Origin: an uncultured Eubacteriales bacterium
GTDB lineage: Bacteria; Bacillota; Clostridia; Oscillospirales; CAG-272
Length of the DNA stretch: 6,555 nucleotides
Assembly: GCA_958414825.1 (NCBI GenBank)
Contig: CATYXQ010000075.1
Coordinates: forward strand, 1-6,555
Reading direction: 5' to 3'
Part shown: in pieces, positions 1 to 6,121 of the stretch
Layout of the letters: every line of letters starts with the position of its first letter
Numbering within the stretch: position 1 is the first letter of the stretch
The notes under the pieces: generated by a model
Database searches by the model: none
Told to the model about the DNA's origin: nothing
Seen by the model: only the letters and a program-made list of their open reading frames with translations
Made by a program: the position numbers and the translations under genes

Positions 1-1
1 A

Positions 2-661
2 AAGGTCAATAAAGTGCTTTATGAGAGCAAACTTATCGGTTATCCAAAGCCTTGGAAGAATAAAGTCAGAACGTTTTGCCAAAATCCGGGCGGGTTTGTT
101 GCACAGGAAAATTATGACAACGATCTTGCGGTTGTTAACGGCCACAGTTACAAAGATACGAAGAGCGACAATACCAATTTAGCTATTTTAGTCAGTCATA
201 ATTTTACGGAGCCGTTCAACCAACCGATTGCTTACGCGCAAAAAGTTGGAGAACTCACTAATATGCTGGGTTCCGGTCATATTTTGGTACAACGTTATGG
301 CGATATATTGGACGGTAAACGTACCTGGGCAAAGGAATTGGCCTTCAGCAATGTAAAACCGACGCTTAAGGATGCGGTTCCAGGCGATATTACTGCCGCT
401 ATGCCGTACCGAGCAATGACCAATATAATTGAATTTATCAAAATGCTGGATGTTGTAGTTCCAGGATTTGCAAGTACAGAAACACTTTTATACAGTCCTG
501 AACTCAAATTCTATTCCAATAAAATAAAAATGGATGAAAATCTGAATACCAATATCCAGGGACTTCACTGTCTGGGCGATAGTTCGGGATGGACGCGCGG
601 ATTGATGATGAGCAGTGTAATGGGGGTTTTGATGGGGCGAAAACTGCTTGCCCAAAATTAA
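2..661 (+). CDS. FAD-dependent dehydrogenase (COG2509-like), C-terminal part
   Basis: This is the 3' part of a gene whose start lies left of the window: the frame is already open at position 2, and the GTG at 14 is only an internal valine. The visible 219 residues carry NPGGFV followed by VNGHSY, which resembles the CPGG...VNGMS segment of uncharacterised FAD-dependent dehydrogenases (COG2509). Near the end, HCLGDSSGWTRGLMMSSVMG matches the C-terminal GD...G..RG....A..G element that contacts FAD and closes the Rossmann-type flavin fold. The N-terminal dinucleotide-binding GxGxxG would be off the window. A soluble cytoplasmic flavoprotein is expected; the substrate is not predictable. The gene converges on the minus-strand cluster and ends 16 bp before the shared terminator. 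I am fairly sure of the family and not of the reaction. Confidence 0.75.
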   Translation, partial: KVNKVLYESKLIGYPKPWKNKVRTFCQNPGGFVAQENYDNDLAVVNGHSYKDTKSDNTNLAILVSHNFTEPFNQPIAYAQKVGELTNMLGSGHILVQRYGDILDGKRTWAKELAFSNVKPTLKDAVPGDITAAMPYRAMTNIIEFIKMLDVVVPGFASTETLLYSPELKFYSNKIKMDENLNTNIQGLHCLGDSSGWTRGLMMSSVMGVLMGRKLLAQN

Positions 662-677
662 ATTTGATTTATATTAC

Positions 678-709
678 AAAAGGAGTCGCATTATTTTACG
701 ACTCCTTTT
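678..709. terminator. Bidirectional intrinsic terminator between convergent genes
   Basis: A perfect 11-bp inverted repeat (678-688 with 699-709, arms AAAAGGAGTCG and CGACTCCTTTT) encloses a 10-nt loop. On the plus strand the stem runs into TTTTT at 706-710, and on the minus strand into TTTTG then an A/T-rich stretch, so it can end transcripts from both sides. It lies 16 bp past the flavoprotein stop. The minus-strand NTPase gene terminates inside the loop (stop at 691-693), so one arm is also coding sequence. Confidence 0.85.
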
Positions 710-1224
710 TGTAGTATTTGCGTATAATTTTGCATGAAATAATTCAATTGCTTTTGATTCTTTATAATGATTGCTTTTTCCGAATATGTTTGAAGTATTT
801 CCTGCTGTTGTTTTTTTCTTTTTCGTGTCCTGCTTTCATACAAGATCCAACGTATAAATTCCCAATCAAATTTTTCTATACAGCCTTGAGCCATACATTC
901 TCTTGTTTGTCCGCGATAACGGAAATATCGTCTCAGCGCACGAAAAAAGCAGTTGAACCGGTTAAAGTCTAAAAAGATCAAAAAATCAGCTTGTTGAAAT
1001 CGTTCGTTTCGCAAAAATTTCTTATAATTTCCGTCAATTACCCAAGCGGTGTTCAACATAAAATCAACAACATCTTTTAAAGCCTGATCAAGCGGTCGTT
1101 CCTGCCAGTTTTCGTTAAAATTTACGGTATCCAGATGCAATACCGGGATACCGTATTTTTGTCCCAAAAAGCGTGCAAGTGTAGATTTACCGCTTCCGCT
1201 GTACCCGAAAATTGCAATTTTCAT
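691..1224 (-). CDS. FlaR-like P-loop NTPase (topology modulation protein / adenylate-kinase-like)
   Basis: A 177-residue P-loop NTPase. Residues 1-15 show the Walker A motif in GYSGSGKST, followed by a HLDTVNF...NW segment (about 31-40), an AWVIDGNY segment (about 60-67) and ADFLIFLDF (about 79-87). This order is typical of small proteins annotated as DNA topology modulation protein FlaR or adenylate-kinase-like ATPases (COG0563-related). The true substrate of this family is not settled; a nucleotide or small-molecule kinase activity is plausible. The C-terminal third is rich in Lys, Arg and Gln. It is the last gene of the minus cluster: its ATG overlaps the rsmI stop as ATGA, with an upstream GAGGAT as ribosome site, so it is probably translationally coupled to rsmI. 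Its last codons (KGVVK) lie in the terminator stem. The family call is good and the function uncertain. Confidence 0.8.
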   Translation of the reverse strand: MKIAIFGYSGSGKSTLARFLGQKYGIPVLHLDTVNFNENWQERPLDQALKDVVDFMLNTAWVIDGNYKKFLRNERFQQADFLIFLDFNRFNCFFRALRRYFRYRGQTRECMAQGCIEKFDWEFIRWILYESRTRKRKKQQQEILQTYSEKAIIIKNQKQLNYFMQNYTQILQKGVVK

Positions 1225-2135
1225 CTTTTATCCTCATTTGTGTTTTCCGAATTCAGATGGACATATTCGTTATAAATTTTATTTTTGGGAACGCCGCGGT
1301 CTTTGGCTGCTGCTTTGATCGCTTCTGTTTTTTGAAGACCTGCTGCAATATAGTGATTCACATGCGCTTCAATTGTCATATCATGCCAGAATTGCGGTGC
1401 TTGCTCGGTATCATCGGCGCCCGCCAATATAAGTACATATTCTCCTCTGGGCGTGTGTTCATTATAAAATTCCAAAGCGTCAGAAAGCGTCATCCGAAGG
1501 ATTTCTTCGTTTAGCTTTGTCAGTTCCCGGCAAAGCGCGATTAAACGATCTCCAAGCTCCGTTTTGAGATCTGTAAGTGTTTTAATCAAGCGGTGCGGCG
1601 CTTCGTAAAGGATCACTGTTCGAGAATCGTTTTTTATGGCTTTCAATCGTTCGGCGCGTTTGCCGTGTTCGACGGGTAAAAAACCTTCAAAAACAAATCG
1701 TTTTGTACACAGAGCGGATAAAGCAAGCGCCGTCACCGCAGCACAGGGACCGGGAACGGCAGTGACCGTTATTCCGTTTTCTATACAAAGGCGTACAAGA
1801 TCTTCGCCCGGGTCACTGATAGCCGGCATACCAGCATCGGTTACAAGTGCGCAGTTTGCTCCGGATTGAAGTTTTTGCAGAATTTCATCACCGCGACTTT
1901 TTTTGTTATGTTCATGATAGCTGATCATTTCCCCGGAAATACCGAAATGCGAAAGCAGTCTCCGTGTATTTCGGGTGTCTTCGGCGGCAATGAAATCAAC
2001 TTCGGACAATACTTTACGCGCACGTTCGGATAAATCCCCCAAATTTCCGATTGGCGTCGCAACCAAATATAAAGTTTCTTTTTGTACTTGATTTTTTTCT
2101 TTCTCTAAAGCAGAAGGCTGCATATTTTTGTTCAC
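1221..2135 (-). CDS. rsmI: 16S rRNA (cytidine(1402)-2'-O)-methyltransferase RsmI
   Basis: RsmI (YraL; YabC in Bacillus) uses S-adenosylmethionine to methylate the 2'-OH of C1402 in the decoding centre of 16S rRNA. The 304 residues carry the tetrapyrrole-methylase-fold motifs in the right order: LVATPIGNLGDL (24-35), AEDTR (51-55), SYHEHN (72-77), TDAGMPAISDPG (99-110), AVPGP (126-130), GFLP (151-154) and YEAPHR (177-182). A C-terminal helical domain (about 255-300) contains GLQKTEAIKAAAKDRGVPKNKIY, split here only by residue position. I place the start at GTG 2135 because an AAGGAG at 2142-2147 lies 6 nt upstream; the ATG at codon 5 has no such site. This leaves an N-terminal extension of about 20 charged residues before the fold. 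It starts 3 bp after trmN6 and overlaps the next gene by 4 bp. Confidence 0.95.
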   Translation of the reverse strand: MNKNMQPSALEKEKNQVQKETLYLVATPIGNLGDLSERARKVLSEVDFIAAEDTRNTRRLLSHFGISGEMISYHEHNKKSRGDEILQKLQSGANCALVTDAGMPAISDPGEDLVRLCIENGITVTAVPGPCAAVTALALSALCTKRFVFEGFLPVEHGKRAERLKAIKNDSRTVILYEAPHRLIKTLTDLKTELGDRLIALCRELTKLNEEILRMTLSDALEFYNEHTPRGEYVLILAGADDTEQAPQFWHDMTIEAHVNHYIAAGLQKTEAIKAAAKDRGVPKNKIYNEYVHLNSENTNEDKR

Positions 2136-2138
2136 CGT

Positions 2139-2900
2139 TTACTCCTTAAAATTTCCATTGTCGTGAATATATTGAAAGTCTTCTGTATACTTGGCGTGGG
2201 TAATATCCTCATAAAGAATCAGCGGCTTTGTATTTTTGACCCCCGGATTGGCGCCTTTTTTTGCTTCTGTCAGCAGCAAAGCGGGCGGGGAAACGCTGTC
2301 CGGATATACCATAGTCAGACGCTTAGGCTCAAGAGCAGCGGAACGCATGGCCGAAAAGAGTTCGGCCATACGATCTGGTCGGTAGACCGCATAAAACAAT
2401 CCGCCAAATTTGAGATTTCGTGCGGTAGCCAAGCAAAAATCGTAAATATCTCCGTATATTTCATGCCGAGCTATAGTTTTTATCGTGTGAAGATTTGTTT
2501 TGCCGCTATCTGCGCGCATATAGGGGGGATTGGAAAAAATCACGTCCGCTTCAAATCCGAGTTTATTTTGATGCAACAGCCGAATATCTTCATTTATGCA
2601 GACAACTTCCTTTTCAAAATGGTTTAATACAATATTGCGTTCAATTAAATCACAAAATTCCAACTGCAACTCTACCGCGCCGATGCGGCGGAATTTATGC
2701 CGTGCCGCGCATAAAAAAGAAAGAATTCCGCTGCCTGCACCAAAGTCCAGCGCAGTTTTGGTCGGATGCGACCGAATAAATGCTGCAAGCAAAAGGGCAT
2801 CGGTGCCGAAAGTAAGTCCGTTTTTCTTTTGAATCAGAGTGATATTTTCGTTGACGTGATCCAGCCGTTCATCCGGCATAATACATGCGTTATTTATCAT
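2139..2900 (-). CDS. trmN6: tRNA1(Val) (adenine(37)-N6)-methyltransferase family protein (TrmN6/YabB-like)
   Basis: A class I SAM-dependent methyltransferase of the YabB/TrmN6 family, expected to N6-methylate an adenine in the anticodon loop of a tRNA. With the start used here (253 aa) the N-terminal substrate segment reads ERLDHVNENITLIQ, then FGTDALLLAAF, the SAM-binding motif I is DFGAGSG (about 52-58), an acidic residue follows in GAVELQ, and the catalytic motif IV is SNPPY (about 123-127), diagnostic for N6-adenine or glutamine methylases. The frame stays open to an ATG at 2993, but that start would overlap the ferredoxin and place a strong hairpin inside the coding region. Family homologues begin just before the ERLD segment, so the ATG at 2900 or at 2879 is preferred. 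Neither has a clear Shine-Dalgarno, so the exact start is unsure. The stop abuts the rsmI ribosome site, an arrangement that also links yabB and yabC regions in Bacillus. Confidence 0.87.
   Translation of the reverse strand: MINNACIMPDERLDHVNENITLIQKKNGLTFGTDALLLAAFIRSHPTKTALDFGAGSGILSFLCAARHKFRRIGAVELQLEFCDLIERNIVLNHFEKEVVCINEDIRLLHQNKLGFEADVIFSNPPYMRADSGKTNLHTIKTIARHEIYGDIYDFCLATARNLKFGGLFYAVYRPDRMAELFSAMRSAALEPKRLTMVYPDSVSPPALLLTEAKKGANPGVKNTKPLILYEDITHAKYTEDFQYIHDNGNFKE
2142..2147 (-). promoter_or_regulatory. Ribosome binding site deciding the rsmI GTG start
   Basis: On the minus strand AAGGAG sits 6 nt before the GTG at 2135 and directly abuts the trmN6 TAA stop (2139-2141). The placement favours GTG as the rsmI start over the ATG four codons inside, and suggests coupling of trmN6 and rsmI translation. 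Confidence 0.75.
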
Positions 2901-2912
2901 TTTCTTAAATGT

Positions 2913-2947
2913 AAGAAGCGGATGCGATAAAATCGGATCCGCTTCTT
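2913..2947 (-). terminator. Intercistronic stem-loop between ferredoxin and trmN6 (terminator-like or processing hairpin)
   Basis: A perfect 11-bp inverted repeat (2913-2923 with 2937-2947, arms AAGAAGCGGAT and ATCCGCTTCTT) is extended, after a G/G mismatch, by a 4-bp inner stem CGAT/ATCG with an AAA loop. It begins 26 bp past the ferredoxin stop and lies just before the likely trmN6 start. In the minus-strand RNA the stem ends in UUCUU and is followed by ACAUUU, which is not a full U-tract. It may be a leaky terminator or a 3' stabiliser of the ferredoxin message, letting only part of the transcription reach trmN6. Confidence 0.5.
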
Positions 2948-2973
2948 GTATGTATTTTGATGTCAGTCGATTG

Positions 2974-3144
2974 TTACTCAGCCGACGGCGCATCTACAGG
3001 GCAAACCCCTGCGCAGGCACCGCACTCGATGCAAGTTTCCGGGTCGATAACCATTTTCCCGTCCTGCTCGCTGATCGCGCCTACGGGACATTCGCTTTCG
3101 CAAGCACCGCACGCGATACAATCGTCAGAAATTTTGTATGCCAT
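2974..3144 (-). CDS. 2x[4Fe-4S] clostridial-type ferredoxin
   Basis: A 56-residue ferredoxin, the normal length for the clostridial type. It carries two cluster-binding motifs: CIACGACESECP (Cys 9, 12, 15, 19) and CIECGACAGVCP (Cys 38, 41, 44, 48). By family knowledge the fourth ligand of each cluster comes from the other motif. It would be a small cytoplasmic low-potential electron carrier. The start is fixed by GGAGG at 3153-3157, 8 nt before the ATG; the same frame is open much further upstream, but that stretch lies inside ricT and lacks ferredoxin sequence. It has its own probable promoter in the gap after ricT and a hairpin downstream, so it may be expressed at a different level from the surrounding genes. 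Its redox partner is unknown. Confidence 0.95.
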   Translation of the reverse strand: MAYKISDDCIACGACESECPVGAISEQDGKMVIDPETCIECGACAGVCPVDAPSAE

Positions 3145-3173
3145 TTTTAACACCTCCGTAAAATGATAGCTTA

Positions 3174-3201
3174 ATTGTAACATAAATTCCCGAAAAATCA
3201 A
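3174..3201 (-). promoter_or_regulatory. Probable sigma-A promoter for the ferredoxin
   Basis: In the 94-bp gap between ricT and the ferredoxin the minus strand reads TTGATT (3201-3196), a 16-nt spacer and TACAAT (3179-3174), with a TG one base upstream of the -10 (extended -10). Transcription would begin near 3167, about 23 nt before the ATG. Agreement with the consensus is good but not perfect. No convincing terminator separates it from ricT, so read-through from holB-ricT is also possible. Confidence 0.55.
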
Positions 3202-3238
3202 TAGCAAAACTAAAATTTTTACAATAAAAATTATATAG

Positions 3239-4141
3239 TTAAAAAGCGTCCCCGCTTTCCGGAGATTTTGTCTTTTTTGCCGAATTTTTTTGGGCCAATA
3301 TCGTAATTTCTTCACAGTGGAAAACGCGCGGCGCTTCCGGCTTGTCTTCCAGCTTAACTTTGATAAAGCCTGAAAGGGGACTGGTTTCCGTGACAATGCC
3401 TTGGCCGGCTGAAGTATCAACCAGCGCGCCGACCGGCGGTGTTTTTCGTATGGCTTCCTCATATATTTCGTGCTCAAAGCGCAGACAACACATCAAACGT
3501 CCACATGCGCCAGAAATTTTAGCGGAATTAAGAGAGAAGTTTTGTTCCTTTGCCATTTTGATGGAAACTTGCGCAAAATCAGACAGAAATGAACTGCAGC
3601 AAAACGACCGCCCGCAAATACCGAGACCGCCGAGCATTTTTGCTTCATCTCGGATCCCGATTTGACGAAGCTCAATGCGTGTTCTGAAAATCGATGCCAG
3701 ATCCTTTACCAAATCGCGAAAGTCTACACGGCCGTCAGCAGTAAAATAAAACAGCAATTTTGAATTGTCAAATGTATATTCCGCTTCAACAAGATTCATT
3801 TCGAGTTTATGGTCGGCAATTTTTTGACGGCAAACTTCAAAAGCTTCGGCTTCACGGCGTCGGTTTTCTTCGGCGTGTTTGACATCCTCAGAAGAAGCGA
3901 CGCGAAGGACAGGGCGCAGTGGAGGAACAATATCGGTTGCCGGAACCATTTTATTCGGAACCGACACAAGGCCGATCTCGATCCCGCGTGCAGTTTCAAC
4001 TATGACACTGTCCTGCACATTAGCTTTAGTTGTTCCGGCAGCGAAATAATATACTTTGCCGGATGGTTTGAATTTTATACCAATGATTTCCACATCATCG
4101 GTAAGAGGGGCGTGTATTTCATTTGTTTCTTTATTGCACAT
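3239..4141 (-). CDS. ricT: RicT / YaaT, PSP1-domain regulator of RNase Y complex
   Basis: A 300-residue PSP1-domain protein. In Bacillus the homologue YaaT (RicT) acts with RicA and RicF as the Y-complex, which tunes RNase Y cleavage and promotes Spo0A phosphorylation, sporulation and competence; the complex is reported to carry Fe-S clusters. Seen here: an N-terminal beta-rich region with FKPSGKVYYF (24-33) and the ETARGIEIG strand (49-57), a helical stretch 85-112, the signature LLFYFTADGRVDFRDLV (129-145), then two cysteine motifs, GGLGICGRSFCC (171-182) and GACGRLMCCLRFE (211-223). These supply six cysteines (176, 181, 182, 213, 218, 219) fit for metal binding. The C-terminal tail (about 284-300) is polar. 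The start ATG follows holB by 7 bp, and its GAGG site overlaps the holB stop codon, indicating coupled translation. holB-ricT adjacency is conserved in Firmicutes. Confidence 0.93.
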   Translation of the reverse strand: MCNKETNEIHAPLTDDVEIIGIKFKPSGKVYYFAAGTTKANVQDSVIVETARGIEIGLVSVPNKMVPATDIVPPLRPVLRVASSEDVKHAEENRRREAEAFEVCRQKIADHKLEMNLVEAEYTFDNSKLLFYFTADGRVDFRDLVKDLASIFRTRIELRQIGIRDEAKMLGGLGICGRSFCCSSFLSDFAQVSIKMAKEQNFSLNSAKISGACGRLMCCLRFEHEIYEEAIRKTPPVGALVDTSAGQGIVTETSPLSGFIKVKLEDKPEAPRVFHCEEITILAQKNSAKKTKSPESGDAF

Positions 4142-4148
4142 AAAAACC

Positions 4149-5150
4149 TCATTTCAGTATTCGTCTGCAATCGCCGCAGAATGCAGCCGCCGCAAGGCGC
4201 AGATTCATGTATAAATTAATTTTTTCGGAAAGAAGATCGGCAGAGTCAATCAGTTTTAAAAGCTTTGGCATTGTAATTTTACAAGCAAATTCTCTCGCTT
4301 GTTCCGCATCTGAAAAGAACAGAAGCGGAATGTTTTCGGCGTGCCGGAGAAGAGCCGCATCTCGAAGCGCGTATTTTAAAAGCTGCAGAAATTCAAGAAA
4401 TTCAGAAGCATCAGATGGGAGCGCATCGCACATTTGGCCGATCCGGTTTGGCATCGATGCGGTAAGCGCTTCCATAAAATGCAGAGTCAGCGTTCGCAGT
4501 CGGTCAATCTTTTCATCATCCTTACAGAGGGTCAACGCATACCCGGCATTTCCGGCGGATTCCGAAATAACTTTATTCATCCGCTCAGGTGCGATACCGG
4601 GCGCGTTTTCCGAAAGAAAGGCGCGCAAATCCGTATTGGAAAGCGGTTCTGTATACAACACAGGCGCCCGGCTTTTGATCGTTTCCAATAAATTTCCCGT
4701 ATCAGCACATAAAAGAATAAATATAACAAAAGGCGGCGGTTCTTCTAACGTTTTTAAAAATGCATTCTGTGCATTTGCGTTCATCAGTTCCGCATCCTCA
4801 ATAATATAAATCCGCTTTTCCAATTCGTTCGGCGTGATATAGAGCGTTTCTCGAATGTCACGAATGATGCTGACCGAAAATTCTTTTTTACCGCTTTCTT
4901 TGCCGAAAAATAAAATGTCCGGTGAAATCCGGTTTAGAATTTTTCGGCAGTTGTCACAGATACCGCAGGGACGCGTATGCGCATCTTTGCAGTGCAGCGC
5001 CGCAGCGATTTGCAGCGCGATTGTATGTTTGCCGCTGCCGGGAGGACCAGAGAGAATATAAGCATGTAAAAACTTGCCGTCTGAAATATCAGCGGCTAAT
5101 TTTTTTTTCAGATTTTCATTCCCATATACCGTAGGAAAAAATTTTTTCAC
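4149..5150 (-). CDS. holB: DNA polymerase III subunit delta' (HolB)
   Basis: The delta' subunit of the clamp loader, which with delta and DnaX loads the sliding clamp on DNA. With the GTG start at 5150 it has 333 residues, the usual size. It starts FPTVYGNENLKKKL, followed by Walker A GPPGSGKHT (35-43), four zinc-ligand cysteines at 54, 62, 65 and 68 (C..CGICDNC), a Walker B-like IYIIEDAELM (114-123), and FLKTLEEPP (131-139). The sensor-1-like SRC motif reads SRA here (160-162), so its cysteine is missing. The C-terminal third is the all-helical collar domain. The frame is open 29 codons further (ATG 5237), but a perfect promoter lies inside that extension and AGAGGA sits 8 nt before the GTG, so the shorter start is chosen. 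It is the first gene of the cluster; tmk, which precedes holB in Bacillus, is not here. Confidence 0.95.
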   Translation of the reverse strand: MKKFFPTVYGNENLKKKLAADISDGKFLHAYILSGPPGSGKHTIALQIAAALHCKDAHTRPCGICDNCRKILNRISPDILFFGKESGKKEFSVSIIRDIRETLYITPNELEKRIYIIEDAELMNANAQNAFLKTLEEPPPFVIFILLCADTGNLLETIKSRAPVLYTEPLSNTDLRAFLSENAPGIAPERMNKVISESAGNAGYALTLCKDDEKIDRLRTLTLHFMEALTASMPNRIGQMCDALPSDASEFLEFLQLLKYALRDAALLRHAENIPLLFFSDAEQAREFACKITMPKLLKLIDSADLLSEKINLYMNLRLAAAAFCGDCRRILK

Positions 5151-5157
5151 GCCCGTA

Positions 5158-5163
5158 TCCTCT
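5158..5163 (-). promoter_or_regulatory. Ribosome binding site deciding the holB GTG start
   Basis: AGAGGA on the minus strand, with its GAGG core at 5159-5162 placed 8 nt before the GTG at 5150. It lies between the predicted transcription start (near 5175) and the GTG, and no competing ATG lies in that leader. Confidence 0.7.
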
Positions 5164-5180
5164 GTATTGTATTTATTGAA

Positions 5181-5209
5181 ATTATACCAAACCTTATGGA
5201 TAATGTCAA
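5181..5209 (-). promoter_or_regulatory. Perfect-consensus sigma-A promoter of the holB cluster
   Basis: The minus strand reads TTGACA (5209-5204), exactly 17 nt, then TATAAT (5186-5181): both hexamers and the spacer match the vegetative sigma-A consensus. The start point would be near 5175, giving a leader of about 25 nt before the holB GTG. Such a strong constitutive signal suits a housekeeping cluster. Confidence 0.9.
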
Positions 5210-5241
5210 ATACTATTTCTGCCTGCTTCATCGGCAATTTT

Positions 5242-5247
5242 TATAAT
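5242..5247 (+). promoter_or_regulatory. Possible -10 box for the divergent membrane-protein gene
   Basis: TATAAT lies 53 nt before the ATG at 5300. The matching -35 position (5219-5224, CTGCCT) agrees with the consensus at only 3 of 6 bases, so the promoter may be weak or need an activator. A 6-bp inverted repeat CTGCTT (5223-5228) / AAGCAG (5251-5256) flanks the box; it could be an operator or chance. Confidence 0.35.
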
Positions 5248-5299
5248 ACAAAGCAGAAAAATGCGCACAATATATATCAAAAGAGATGTGAGGTAAAAA

Positions 5300-6046
5300 A
5301 TGAAGCGCGGAATTGTGAACATGATTTCGATTGCAATCGGTATTGCCGGTTTTTTATCCGCTGCTGTAAGCGGATGGTATTTATATAAAACAGAAGCGGC
5401 CGTTACCGAAGCCGCACTGTCATTAGCCGGTGCGGAGATCGAGCGATGCATAGAGGAAAAATGCGACGGTTCACATGTAAAAAACTATTTAGCGTTTGCG
5501 GATTTAAATGAAGTGTCGAAGGAAAAACTATTGCAGTCGCTGTCAGGACATCGCAGCGGACTCCAAAGCATCGCGGCTCAGCTTAGCAATTTTTCATATA
5601 GCCGAGAAGCGCTCAAACAGTTGGAGATGAATATTGACGCCCTGGGCGCTTCAGCAGCCGGACCGGCACGTTTGGATACGGATATGGAGGATGCACGAGT
5701 ATCGGAAGCAAAAAAATTACTTTCATCTTTATTTGGTTCCAAGGTGAATTTTAAAGAACAGGATGGAGACGGCATTCTGTTTCTCAAACGATATTACTGT
5801 GCCAACGTTTGTTTGGATATTTGCATGAACGGTACGCTTCGCTATCTTTGCTACCTTGACAGTACGGAAAACGGCGATCGTTTTTTTGAGTATTATTTTA
5901 AACCCGGCAGTTATCGGATTGAAGAAAAAAAACGTGTCGGTATGCTTGAATGCAGAGTTATTGTGTCGGATACACACAGGGCTGTTCTATATATGGACGC
6001 GGAGAGCGGGCATACAGTGGCGGCAAAAATAGGGACGATTTCCTGA
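5300..6046 (+). CDS. Uncharacterised single-pass membrane protein with extracytoplasmic domain
   Basis: I do not recognise this 248-residue protein. It begins MKRG, has one hydrophobic segment at about 8-28, and then a mostly polar region, which suggests an N-terminal anchor with the bulk outside the membrane. Residues 30-130 look helical, rich in Ala, Leu, Glu and Ser. From about 133 a VSEAKKLLSSLFG helix leads into beta-type sequence with two similar halves (about 150-187 and 195-245), each ending in an acidic turn (CMNGTLRYLCYLD and YMDAESGHTVAAK). That layout faintly recalls PepSY-like domains such as those of the spore germination protein YpeB, which also starts with one membrane helix; this is only a resemblance. 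Seven cysteines are present, unusual for an exported protein. TGAGGT ends 5-6 nt before the ATG. It is divergent from holB and ends 20 bp before the SRP RNA -35 box, with no terminator between. Confidence 0.8.
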   Translation: MKRGIVNMISIAIGIAGFLSAAVSGWYLYKTEAAVTEAALSLAGAEIERCIEEKCDGSHVKNYLAFADLNEVSKEKLLQSLSGHRSGLQSIAAQLSNFSYSREALKQLEMNIDALGASAAGPARLDTDMEDARVSEAKKLLSSLFGSKVNFKEQDGDGILFLKRYYCANVCLDICMNGTLRYLCYLDSTENGDRFFEYYFKPGSYRIEEKKRVGMLECRVIVSDTHRAVLYMDAESGHTVAAKIGTIS

Positions 6047-6066
6047 AAAGTGTTTTGATAAAGGTA

Positions 6067-6095
6067 TTGCAAAATCTATAAAAATCTGTTATACT
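6067..6095 (+). promoter_or_regulatory. Strong extended -10 promoter of the SRP RNA gene
   Basis: TTGCAA (6067-6072), 17 nt, TATACT (6090-6095), with TG at 6087-6088 as an extended -10. Transcription should begin near 6102, about 20 nt before the terminal helix of the RNA. A weaker overlapping pair, TTGATA (6055-6060), 16 nt, TATAAA (6077-6082), could add a second start. The TATAAT at 6121-6126 lies in the terminal helix and has no suitably spaced -35. Confidence 0.8.
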
Positions 6096-6121
6096 AAATT
6101 TTGAACTGAATATCCGACCGT

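Noticed and set aside
2901..2993. Longest start for the TrmN6-like gene (ATG 2993)
   Set aside because: It overlaps the ferredoxin, lacks a ribosome site, includes a strong hairpin and adds residues not expected before the ERLD segment.
3214..3232. Inverted repeat of only A/T pairs after ricT as a terminator
   Set aside because: The 8-bp stem with a 3-nt loop contains no G/C pairs, so it is too weak to be called a terminator; chance is likely in such A/T-rich DNA.
3145..3477. Upstream in-frame extension of the ferredoxin frame
   Set aside because: It overlaps ricT in another frame on the same strand, has no ferredoxin-like sequence, and the GGAGG site plus typical 56-aa length fix the start at 3144.
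4207..4809. 200-codon plus-strand frame opposite holB
   Set aside because: Its Ser/Arg-rich translation has no motif and is the antisense shadow of the well-supported holB gene.
5223..5256. CTGCTT/AAGCAG inverted repeat as a regulator-binding site
   Set aside because: Only 6 bp with a 22-nt gap; expected by chance at this scale, so it is mentioned only as a possibility.
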